Part shown: positions 9,401 to 15,726 of the stretch, in pieces
Numbering within the stretch: the first letter of the stretch is position 1
How the letters are laid out: each line of letters starts with the position of its first letter
Assembly (NCBI RefSeq): GCF_000003815.2
Contig: NC_049991.1
Location: 22,125,408 to 22,154,637, forward strand
DNA length: 29,230 bases
Direction of reading: 5' to 3'
From: Branchiostoma floridae
Taxonomy: Eukaryota > Chordata > Leptocardii > Amphioxiformes > Branchiostomatidae
The notes under the pieces: generated by a model
The model's database searches: none
Seen by the model: only the letters and a program-made list of their open reading frames with translations
What the model was told of the DNA's origin: nothing
Program-made: the position numbers and the translations under genes

Positions 9401-11532
9401 TGTAATTTCGGGATACTGTACATCTGACTGCTGGAGAGACACCGCAGGAAGTGTGGACAGAGGTCATCAGTTAGGTAAGAGCCGGCGGTCGAACCTTCGT
9501 GTGGGATCAGATCTCTTACCAACCAAAGAAAACGGGTAACAGCTAGACAAAAGGCCTGACCGCTACACAAGGGGCTGGACAATGCGGATCATAGCGCGAA
9601 CAGGATCTCCCGAGTCATGCCGGGCTCCTCTGCATTATTGAAGAAAGTAAAAGCTTTACGTAAGGCCGGGGCTCTGGCGGGATCAGTGTTCATACGGCCC
9701 GGACCAACGGGATGGGTGTTCTCAAGACCCGGACCAACGGGTTAGGTGTTCTCAAGACCCGGACCAACGGGTTAGGTGTTCTCAAGACCCGGACCAACGG
9801 ACAGTACAGGTCCTTTCTCCACTATCACCGGCCATTTGTACAGCAGACTGAGTCATTATGTTAGTGTTCATCTCCAGGCTTTGTTTTCATATTTCCACCG
9901 TGTATAGAACTGTATTGTAAAGATCAACGCTATTCAGGGGTCCATGATATTGCGATCAAGAGCATGTATTTTTGCAATGCTGATTTTATTAAAGGAAGAA
10001 AGGAGGGCTTCAACTGGATCTGCTAACATGGACCGCTACTGGTTCTGTGTTAATACTGGGGTCAATCCTCCAAAGCTGTGATATGAAATGAACAAAACAC
10101 TAACAGCGCAAAAAAAACAGCCACTTTGTTTATATATCTCTTGATACACAGTTTTATTTATCGATATCGCAAACAGCCCGGCCGGGCCCCGGTTTGGTAA
10201 TTTGATCGTGGAGTGGTCCACTGGACGGGGCATCTACATGTGCGTAATGCCGATCTGCTCTCGGATGAGTCAATGGGTTTTTCTGTCCTCCGTACGATTT
10301 TGATGTCTTAGGATTTTCTGACAGTTTGCACCAAAACAACAACCGACAAGGGTATAATATAGACATTACGGAAACAAGACATCTATACTCTACGACAATC
10401 TAAAGTATGTCCTTACTTTGCGGTCGCACGATGATCGCGCGATGATCGTCCCATGAATGTGGTGCGCTTCAACAGACAGAGCGGATCCTACCGTTTACTC
10501 GGGGATAAGCTTAACTCCAGCTTTATACGGCCCCAAACAAAATGACAAGGAATTCCTCTTATAAACATGCAAACAAAGTGTGCCGTCAGCGGGTCGGTGA
10601 TAACAGAACCGTTCGGATCTTTAAAGATGGAGGAGGTCCTTACATGTTTGCTGACCGAGTTCGTCTCCATCATGAAGAGTTCAGACGAGCCTTCTTGCAC
10701 CTGACCAGTCGGTACCTGTCTAGTGGTGATGCTCTTTATTTGCATGTTCCTACCCACATATGGGCCGAATACAGTAATTCTACTGTAACCATTTCTCTGA
10801 GTCCTCCCAAATGTCACCACAGACAGGTCTGGTTATAGCATCACAGCCTTATTTTATCTCTACAGGTATTACTGTCACCTGTCTTTATCAGTTTAAGATA
10901 GAATTGTCTTATCAGTTATAAACTTCAACGGTCTTTTCCTATGAAAATTTTGTTAAATTGATCTACCAACATGATGGAACTATTAACGGGAGTTTTGATC
11001 GAACTTTATTTGTACTCATCTCTATGCATAGCAGCTGCTCTGTCTGTAACTGCGAGAGGCAGTTCCACAACTCAGATCAGCGTGGAGGAAGGTTTGTTTG
11101 TAAGCGGTTCATGATATTCTAATTTGGTTATTCTCCTGGCCACTAACTCCCAAACAAACCCAACTGAGAACCTGGGAAACACTTGTACACAGAACGTCTC
11201 AATCCTGGTGGCAGCCGACAAGCAAAATAGACAATCGAAAGTCTTTTTGACGGTGTCTTGTTCATTCTTTTTTCTAAACTTAAATATCCATGTGCGTAAG
11301 AGACATAAAGTTTTGACACTTTGAACTTCAGCTACTGGTGATGAGTCAGAATTATGAGGCATAGTTTTGTTCGGCACTCCTGCGACATCCTGATTTGCCG
11401 ATTGACAGTTGTCGCGTGGTCCATGTGACATCGACAGGACACATGTAAACTGCAGCAATGCCGTATGTTTTAGAGATGCAGAAAACCCTCACCTGTGGCG
11501 ATCAGCAGCCCGAACAGCACAGCGGACCTCAT
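266..11532 (-). CDS. Gene A: mesothelin/stereocilin/otoancorin-like secreted protein, 5' part (13 exons)
   Basis: Gene model in transcript order: 11493-11532, 6377-6496, 6035-6071, 5394-5514, 4898-5053, 4375-4592, 3625-3808, 2999-3153, 2478-2640, 1928-2107, 1493-1558, 982-1128, 266-430. All thirteen exons join in one open frame of about 584 codons with GT/AG borders. The protein begins with a signal peptide (MRSAVLFGLLIATGLVAAV), a furin-type RVKR site and a proline-rich linker. It continues as leucine- and aspartate-rich helical segments such as LGKLAANLPVDELDQMSDAD and AEMSPAQAKKIAKK. This pattern is typical of the superhelical repeats of the mesothelin/stereocilin/otoancorin superfamily of extracellular, often membrane-anchored proteins. 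The family call rests on resemblance from memory. No stop codon is reached, so the C-terminus and any anchor lie beyond the left edge. The exact orthologue is not known. Confidence 0.6.
525..598. repeat. GAGT tetranucleotide array (right of exon A13)
   Basis: About 18 clean copies of GAGT about 95 bp upstream of exon A13. It has the same motif as the array at 1-259, so the exon is bracketed by two arrays of one motif. Open frames with SLTH repeats here are artefacts of the repeat. Confidence 0.95.
894..937. repeat. Short GAGTTAC tandem repeat
   Basis: Four imperfect copies of GAGTTACACT / GAGTTACCCAT in the intron after exon A12. Confidence 0.7.
982..1128 (-). CDS. Gene A exon A12: mesothelin/stereocilin-like segment
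   Basis: It encodes 49 codons, phase 0 at both ends: VASLGKLAANLPVDELDQMS then DADIRSSIST, SAKAEMSPAQAKKIAKK. The pattern LGxLAxxLPxxxLxxM followed by MSPAQAKKIAKK is strongly like the repeats of stereocilin/otoancorin/mesothelin proteins. The donor is GTGGGC. Confidence 0.78.
1493..1558 (-). CDS. Gene A exon A11: small 66-bp exon
   Basis: It encodes 22 codons, ARALIEKYKSGASVSGALSA then AQ, phase 0 at both ends, with a GTAGGT donor and AG acceptor. It links A10 to A12 without breaking the frame. The short length keeps confidence moderate. Confidence 0.65.
1574..1622. repeat. Four TACGTCA copies (TGACGTA on the minus strand)
   Basis: TACGTCA occurs four times at roughly 13-15 bp spacing in a short intronic stretch near exon A11. 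The reverse complement TGACGTA resembles a cAMP-response half element. Confidence 0.6.
1928..2107 (-). CDS. Gene A exon A10: mesothelin-like helical segment
   Basis: It encodes 60 codons, phase 0 at both ends: LDRTLLQAEMSDPAAVTAET, LNSLVGSLAEMAPSEIENLN and PAAVVGAISTLADEDFSFGE. The spacing of leucines with AEM, PSEIENL and VVGAISTL is one of the clearest superfamily-like stretches. The donor is GTAGGC. Confidence 0.78.
2478..2640 (-). CDS. Gene A exon A9
   Basis: It encodes 54 codons after one base: LGPVAATIGDMIGDLSQLEL, PAMRKMKETI and then a charged end SKEEKE. The donor is GTAACA. The acceptor TTGATTGACAG is immediately followed upstream by an intronic tandem array carrying copies of the same acceptor text. 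Confidence 0.75.
2641..2940. repeat. Tandem array of about 60 bp carrying the exon A9 acceptor
   Basis: About five copies. On the minus strand each has a TTGATTGACAGG acceptor-like element, while an ATTGGTC motif is seen on the plus strand. The first copy contains the real acceptor of exon A9. Extra copies lie only on the upstream side of the exon and include a few exon-like bases (ACCCAGCC). Confidence 0.85.
2999..3153 (-). CDS. Gene A exon A8
   Basis: It encodes 51 codons plus 2 nt: LIDLYDDGFFLNVDSLPEGG, then DIIRRKLDASDRMPKGADLI and a hydrophobic end TFFNNVTMVE. The donor is a perfect GTAAGT. NVT is a possible N-glycosylation site, consistent with an extracellular protein. Confidence 0.75.
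3625..3808 (-). CDS. Gene A exon A7
   Basis: It encodes 61 codons after one carried-over base, including KRGGRYCKMSAGAREEACDF, WGTVENLGRLPPFVDCL and QDLESADTD. It holds three cysteines that could form disulphides with those of A6 in a secreted protein. The donor is GTACGT, less perfect than its neighbours. Confidence 0.75.
4081..4300 (-). mobile_element. Possible truncated non-LTR retroelement 3' end with CAAA tail
   Basis: On the minus strand an AT-rich stretch leads to GCGGCCAGCAGGCCGAATTC, ATGAATAAAGGTTCAAAC and a CAAA tail. An AATAAA-like end with a tetranucleotide tail is typical of CR1/L2-type 3' ends. No coding part is left. The family call is inference. Confidence 0.35.
4375..4592 (-). 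CDS. Gene A exon A6
   Basis: It encodes 72 codons plus 2 nt: AGGADARPNTPLSAGVQDFL, then NDTCAEMAGKLQAV, LTVENLDRLRENSQQNCPQV and ANA. It has two cysteines, a GTGAGT donor and an AG acceptor. The LTVENLDRL motif recurs in related form in exon A7 (GTVENLGRLPPF), showing internal repeats. Confidence 0.78.
4636..4690. repeat. Copy of exon A6 5' end plus acceptor
   Basis: About 50 bp closely matching 4564-4618, which covers the first 29 bases of exon A6, its acceptor and the following intron. The offset is 72 bp. The copy lies upstream of the exon in transcript terms. Confidence 0.85.
4898..5053 (-). CDS. Gene A exon A5
   Basis: It encodes 52 codons beginning DEQFEQITAEQIDAWLRNPK and ending TRMKNAAE, phase 0 at both ends, with a GTAAAT donor. 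The Q/L-rich helical content matches the helical repeat array. A diverged copy of its 5' end and acceptor lies just upstream in the intron, near 5158-5206. Confidence 0.75.
5158..5206. repeat. Diverged copy of exon A5 5' end plus acceptor
   Basis: On the minus strand it reads acceptor then DEQFDNITAEHFVVWL, against DEQFEQITAEQIDAWL in exon A5. The exon-like part has no good donor, so it is probably a decayed duplicate, not an exon. Confidence 0.75.
5394..5514 (-). CDS. Gene A exon A4
   Basis: It encodes a 40-codon segment including SSIIQALKGEIDITQITGQD and PGVLLTKLV, with a GTAAGC donor. The amphipathic, leucine-rich helical character fits the repeat region of the mesothelin-like superfamily. 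Phase is 1 nt in and 0 out. Confidence 0.7.
5537..5604. repeat. 34-bp direct repeat, two copies
   Basis: The unit begins GAACGCACGTTAGCTTCAGG and is repeated perfectly next to itself in the intron just upstream of exon A4. Confidence 0.9.
5817..6004. mobile_element. MITE-like inverted-repeat element with nested palindromes
   Basis: Both ends read ATATATGTCACAGT followed by GAGATCA, in inverted orientation, inside TA-rich flanks. Inside, AGTAGAATCGTCGATTCTCC at 5889 recurs inverted at 5950-5970 as a 21-bp perfect match. Each arm is itself a GAATCG-T-CGATTC palindrome. There is no coding capacity. TA flanks suggest a Tc1/mariner-type non-autonomous element. Confidence 0.7.
6035..6071 (-). CDS. 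Gene A exon A3: 37-bp micro-exon
   Basis: A small exon encoding ASALTHSSAAK, flanked by a CCCACAG acceptor and a perfect GTAAGT donor. It starts with 2 nt and ends with 2 nt, which is exactly what exons A2 and A4 need. Its shortness makes it less certain than its neighbours. Confidence 0.55.
6377..6496 (-). CDS. Gene A exon A2: end of signal peptide, furin-like site, proline-rich linker
   Basis: It encodes LVAAVPRVKRQSAVPAPPAR and then a proline/threonine-rich stretch ending in SDAFG. RVKR fits the furin rule R-X-K/R-R, suggesting removal of a short propeptide after secretion. The acceptor is AG before GT CTT and the donor is GTAGGG. Phases are 2 nt in and 1 nt out and match both neighbours. 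Confidence 0.7.
6880..7060. repeat. Probable dispersed repeat fragment
   Basis: Text such as GGGCTCTTTAACGTGCTC and CACGGGACCCTCGGCTTTAC resembles, from memory, a repeat common in marine invertebrate genomes. This cannot be proven from one copy. Confidence 0.35.
7279..7440 (-). repeat. Possible tRNA-related SINE remnants (two B-box-like sites)
   Basis: The minus strand has CGGGTTCGAATCC and CGGGTTTGAATCCCG, close to the tRNA B box. TTAGCGGGTGGTAAAG resembles an A box before the second one. No complete tRNA cloverleaf can be folded, so a SINE or pseudo-tRNA is more likely than a tRNA gene. Confidence 0.35.
7450..7608. mobile_element. hAT-like MITE, 159 bp, with 8-bp target duplication
   Basis: Terminal inverted repeats begin TAGACTCTACCAGGCTTCG on the left and TAGCCTCTACCAGGCTCCG on the inverted right end, about 28 bp with few mismatches. 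GCTAATCC flanks the element directly on both sides (7442-7449 and 7609-7616). Eight-base duplications are typical of hAT transposons. A perfect 20-bp palindrome with a CACGTG core lies at 7551-7570. There is no coding capacity. Confidence 0.85.
8049..8121. repeat. Direct repeat, 41-bp period, two copies
   Basis: ACAGTTAAGAAATATCGGAA and the following GGAAAG are repeated after 41 bp in intron 1 of gene A. Confidence 0.85.
8545..8648. promoter_or_regulatory. Promoter-like cluster: X-box, CRE, CCAAT, NRF-1
   Basis: A perfect X-box palindrome GTTACCATAGCAAC (RFX type) at 8545-8558 is followed by a full CRE TGACGTCA at 8564-8571. A reverse CCAAT box (ATTGG) lies at 8630-8634 and a perfect NRF-1 palindrome GCGCATGCGC at 8639-8648. 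All four lie within 104 bp. Such sites are usual in TSS-proximal promoters. The direction of transcription and the target are unknown; it could serve an alternative start or a plus-strand transcript. Confidence 0.55.
8698..8762. repeat. GGTTTGCGTCA tandem repeat
   Basis: About six imperfect 10-12 bp copies, immediately after the promoter-like cluster. Confidence 0.85.
9028..9065 (+). CDS. Speculative plus-strand first exon
   Basis: An ATG reads MDVARTRTGKCR and then meets a GTGAGC donor, about 380 bp downstream of the promoter-like cluster. No following exon could be identified. It is listed only because position and donor fit a short first exon. Confidence 0.15.
9245..9280. repeat. GA dinucleotide microsatellite
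   Basis: AGAGAG repeats with one interruption. Plain microsatellite. Confidence 0.95.
9470..9590 (-). repeat. Possible tRNA-derived SINE
   Basis: The minus strand reads TTTGGTTGGTAAGAGATCTG and then CACGAAGGTTCGACC, similar to the A and B boxes of a tRNA at a shortened distance. The anticodon arm is not intact. Confidence 0.35.
9691..9800. repeat. 30-bp minisatellite, about 3.5 copies
   Basis: The unit is CTCAAGACCCGGACCAACGG followed by GTTAGGTGTT. The last copies are perfect and the first is diverged. Confidence 0.95.
10080..10197 (-). mobile_element. End of a GC-rich inverted-repeat element, related to 13685-13858
   Basis: On the minus strand from 10197 it reads CCAAACCGGGGCCCGGCCGG then GCTGTTTGCG and an A-rich stretch with TCAAG. 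The left end of the element at 13685 has the same order with scattered differences. Only one end is recognised here, so it may be truncated. Confidence 0.5.
11493..11532 (-). CDS. Gene A exon A1: start codon and signal peptide
   Basis: It encodes MRSAVLFGLLIAT plus one base, then a GTGAGG donor. The extra G joins GT from exon A2 to complete glycine, so the hydrophobic signal peptide is split by a 5 kb intron. The start has a purine at -3 (AAGATGA). An in-frame ATG exists further upstream (position 11682), but it would bury the hydrophobic stretch, so this start is preferred. Confidence 0.65.
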
Positions 11533-11710
11533 CTTCAGATCAGCCTCTGGAGTTTTTTCACGGGTTGGGAAGGAGACGGTAAGGCCAGGTGAGGTGAGAT
11601 AAGAAGAGGAATTAAAAATCAGCAGCGTTACTCCGACGGGCGTCCGACTCCGAACTGTCTTTGAGGACCGGAAAGATTCCACCTCATTCCATACTTACGT
11701 CATGGCATGG
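11533..11710 (-). promoter_or_regulatory. Presumed 5' UTR / proximal promoter of gene A
   Basis: Sequence immediately upstream of the gene A start codon. A CRE-like TGACGTAA (minus strand) lies at 11695-11702, about 165 bp from the ATG. No TATA box is evident and the transcription start is unknown. Confidence 0.3.
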
Positions 11711-13680
11711 TCCACTTTGACATTTTCAGGGGGGGTGAGGAAAATGTCGTTTTCTTAAAACATTATTCGTCAACTTTCCTAAAAAAAGAATTTGATCCTA
11801 CACGTTTGCCTTTGTCGCAACATTGCCACAGACACAGCGCATATCCTGTAATTTAACTATAGAGTAGTTTTATTCCTTACGTGCAGGATTGGCGCCTCCC
11901 CATCTACGCGATGGCACCGTCCGCCAGGTGGCCCCATTGCCGGGTCCTTCAGCTGAAACCTGAGCGGGGTGTCACTGGCCAGGCGTGGGGCGCGGCACCC
12001 GCCAACCGTGCCTGTTACCAACACAAACTGCCACAATACTGTCCATATCATATTACCGCCCTGCCCACCGGCACTGTTCAGTAAGACTCGTCATGAGGTC
12101 ATTGAACGGCAGGATATCTGAAAGGACGTGTAAGGTGCGAATCAGAGTTTTACCTTAATCTTATGGATGACATCCACTGGAGGCCAAAAAACTAATGCAA
12201 GAGGGCGAAAGTCTTGAAAAACGGCTTCGGTCGAAAATGTATCAATGTTAATAGATAAAGGCGAAAAAAAATACAGCAAAATTATGCTAAGCCGCAAGAC
12301 TACAAGGTTAGCATTACGAATTAAATCACATAGCACAAGAAACAACAAGTCTTTATTTGTAGGATGCACATGTAGGTTGTCTTCTTGATGTTAACAGATC
12401 AATGTTTGACATATTGACAAGAATGAACAAAGAAGTGCGCTACTAGAAGGTATATTGCTCCAAGGACTGTGGATGGTGTATGGCTTTTATCAGAATACTC
12501 ATAAGGGCATTTTGGCCCAGGCCTTACAAAATTAGCACGTTTTGCGATCGATAGTATATAATGAGTTTTACAAAAGCTGGCACGTGCTTGACATTTTCGG
12601 CAGAGTCGGCAAGTTTCGGACCTGCGCGTTTGTGGCATGCACTTCGAAGGACGTGATTCTTTTGGAGAACAAGCGAAAAGTAATATGCGCGTGGATGTCA
12701 TAAACATGAACATAAGAAATGGCAATTTTCTGATAGGAGGTCCGTCCTCTGCACATTGTATCCGGTTACTACTGTGCCAAAGGTAACTAGGACATGGCTT
12801 TTGTCTTTCTTCGATGGATGACAATGTCGGACCCTATCAGTGTCCACGGACCATGACTCTGTTCAGTGCGCCGTTGGGTCTATGTATAGTACAGTACAGT
12901 ACAGTTTTTACGCTGAACAATTGCGTTTTTGCATAAGGCTGTCAAAAAACGGTCACTTCGACGGAAGGCACTCGAGAACCAATCAGAATCAAGCAGAAAG
13001 ACTAGCTGACTGTTAAAATAGATTCTGTGTAAATTGCAAAACGTATGTAGCCTGTTCCTGATGGTAAGATTCCCCTGCCAGATTAATAGTCTTAATAAGC
13101 TCGCTTGTCAAGTATTTGTTTCGTGACAGATGTTGAAGCTTACGAACCGCCCGAGAGGTTTGTTGGAAACAGGTCTCCTGTAACAAGGCAAACAAAAGAA
13201 ACAAACAAGCCAAAAACCTGACAAATCCGGTCTTTTCTGTCATTCGTTTAAAAGGTAAGTCGTGAATAAACAACTAAATGGGGCAAAAATCCAAGCATGG
13301 TATTATCTAAGCAACAGGACGTAATGAACATGAATAATGAAATGCATTGCAGCCGTTTGTTAAGTGTCGTGTTTGGTTGTTGTTACGTTGTGTGCGTTAA
13401 AGCGGTTCCAGCAGATAACATGGGGTTACCTGAGGTACAGGTCGACGTGACATGACCTAAGTTTACATTTCTGGTGAAATTGTGGAAGTAAAAGTCCACA
13501 ACTGTATAGACACAAATGCAAATTACTATGGTCCAGAGGAGCTACACTGTTCACGCATGAAGGCCCTGGAGCCGAGGACTTTGCTTGGGTGGCCTGCGGA
13601 AATAAGATGTTTCTGATTCAGCGTACCCTTTCTACTGTTTGCGACAAATCGCACCTGCACAACATTGCACGCCAAGTGCC
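11711..13680. other. Intergenic region between genes B and A, no gene recognised
   Basis: Short open frames on both strands have no recognisable product. A GC-rich block at 11880-12070 stands out in composition. A possible THAP-like fragment (QVSDLRVCGMHFEGRDSF, plus strand, near 12607-12662) may be transposon debris. A small GTACA repeat lies near 12887-12905. Confidence 0.5.
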
Positions 13681-13684
13681 GTTT

Positions 13685-13858
13685 CCAAATTGGGCCCCGG
13701 CCGGGATGTTTGCGGAAACGAAAAATAAAAGTGTAAATTTATCAAGGAAAATAGGCAAATTATGCTCACGACTATTTTCGTTACGTTCTGTGTCTTTCGT
13801 TGCCTTTTATATAATGTTTTTCGTTTCCAAAAGCTACCCTGCCGGGCCCCGGGTTGGG
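13685..13858. mobile_element. Inverted-repeat element (MITE-like) with GC-rich termini
   Basis: The left end CCAAATTGGGCCCCGGCCGG, with GGAAACG inside it, is matched inverted by the right end at 13822-13858 (GCCGGGCCCCGGGTTGGG on the plus strand). The exact boundaries and target duplication are unclear. A 180-aa open frame crosses it but shows no family. Confidence 0.55.
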
Positions 13859-14203
13859 ACCTGGGATTCCCCAATGTCAGTCACAACACTTGGTAAAGCC
13901 CGTTTAATTCGCGCAGTGCAACTGACAATGATCCACGGGAAGGTGGATCCGGACTACAAATCAAAAGCCTTGGATCAAACTGGAACCATTTCTGCTTGTG
14001 TAAAAACCAGCGGTTACCAAAAATATATACACACTGCGATTTGTAACTTACGCAAAGAGACCAGTCCAGGAACACGGTATCATACCTGCACAACTCTAGA
14101 TTTACCTGCACTAAACTGCAGATGTATGTAAGTTATGCTTAGTAGATTGCAGTCAGTATTCATCAATTAACACAACACAGCAACAGGCGACTTTCATCTG
14201 TCA

Positions 14204-15706
14204 TTTATTTCCCAAACTTTTACCAGGAATGTAACTTAGTTAAGATGACAGATTTTTCTATATATAATTGCATATTGCCAAGAGCCTACTAATAAACTTT
14301 GATGGGTACAACATCATTGCGAAAAATAACCATTCCTTTACCGAAAAGATATTCTCTAAGTAAAAGCCATTTCTTGCACATTTTTCAGCTTCAGCACCTC
14401 TAGGAAAGCAACAAGCCTTTTAAATTGTTCTGAAATAAAAATGTACAAAATTTACACAGACGACATACAGTAGGTAACTGATTCTGACTAAGACTTATAT
14501 TGACAGAAAGTACACATTACAAAGTGAAGTTTACATCATATTTAAAAGAGGCAACAGTTTTCATTTTACAATAGTTATTACTACTTAATTATCATTGTTC
14601 TGGGTTAATATATAGTGTAAAATAACTCTAGAGAAGAGTAGCGAAGCCTCACAAACATGATTACAACGTAAATGAGAAAAACAATGTCGGTGGGGTTCAG
14701 AGTTCAGCGATCGAAAGTGGCTTTGTCACGGCCCGTGAAGACGGGGATTTTGAGCGCTGTGTTGCACTGACACTTTTTGAGTTTTACGTCATTTCAAGGC
14801 CAACATTTTTATTTTTCATGTATGTACGTTTGTTTATTTATATCATAAACTAATCGATCGTAATCTTGGGAAATTTGCTGCTTGCTATATTATGCCATAC
14901 GGGTACGTCAGACCTGCCTATGGGTGTGGCTTTTAAAGGTATGGCGGCTTCGAAAAGGTATCTTTTGACACCTGTTCCGCCATACCCTCCAGTGTGGAGA
15001 ATCCAAATAAAGAATAGCCAAGCAACGGACCAGCGTGAGCCATACCGATTTTGATACATTTCAGATTTCTAATTTTGTTACCATTCAATTTGTTACAAAA
15101 AATGTGTGTACATAATTCTTATACAATCATATGAATAAAATACCTTTAAGATATCTCCGCATAAATGTACACCTGTGGGTGCTCATCGTGATATAAAAAC
15201 ATCTAAACTGCTACAATGTATCATCATCTTCCGATACATAATTCACTACAATTCGTTACAAATCCTTTTGCACATATTGCATATAGAATATTATATACAT
15301 GAAAGACTTTATATTAGCATGAATGCCCATCTGTGACACTGGATAAAATAGTTGACACAACAAAGATGTCTCTTCCAACTTTGTGCCGCCTGTTCTTGGT
15401 GATTGGTCATGCCATAAGGCAGCAGTGCGAAAACAGACTTTATTTTGTTGCATTGCCATATACGTATATGTACTAATGTTTTTAAAAGATATAAAAGATC
15501 TTAAGCATCTAATTCATTAAAATCCCTAACATCTAATCTTAATAAGATCTGCATATTACGTAATAGCACTTTGACTTACATTTGACATATTGGGCAACAA
15601 CTGGCAAAACTATCATAATCTCTGTTCAAATTTTACATCAGGTAACCACAGAGTCTATCATTTCTGTCTCCATCTTATGTTGTACATTCTTGTGACGTAG
15701 GTCGGG
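14204..15706 (-). other. Probable 3' untranslated and downstream region of gene B
   Basis: AT-rich stretch without a convincing reading frame, downstream of the proposed TRPM stop. Minus-strand AATAAA signals occur at 15439-15444, 14833-14838, 14808-14813 and 14204-14209, so the poly(A) site could be any of these. A 10-bp perfect hairpin stem (GGTATGGCGG) with a 29-nt loop lies at 14938-14986. Confidence 0.35.
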
Positions 15707-15726
15707 TCACATGATGTCATCGGGGT
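15707..15726 (-). CDS. TRPM: Gene B exon B15: terminal coding exon (candidate)
   Basis: A 20-bp coding end reading PDDIM and stop, after a strong pyrimidine tract and CTCCAG acceptor. Its 2-nt start phase fits the proposed B14 donor, giving a tail DFPDPDDIM. The evidence is the acceptor quality and phase only. Confidence 0.45.

Noticed and set aside
10542-10838. Plus and minus open frames of about 100 codons, and a short MEEVLTCLLTEFVSIM reading
   Set aside because: No family is recognised, no supporting splice sites are seen, and two strands and three frames are open at once, as expected by chance.
11857-12051. Minus-strand open frame starting MIWTVLWQFVLVTGTVGG, signal-peptide-like, with a GTAAGG nearby
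   Set aside because: It could be an alternative first exon of gene A, but its phase and link to exon A2 could not be supported. The GC-rich block is more likely a repeat fragment.
13589-14131. 180-codon plus-strand open frame
   Set aside because: It crosses an inverted-repeat element and shows no recognisable domain or splice context.
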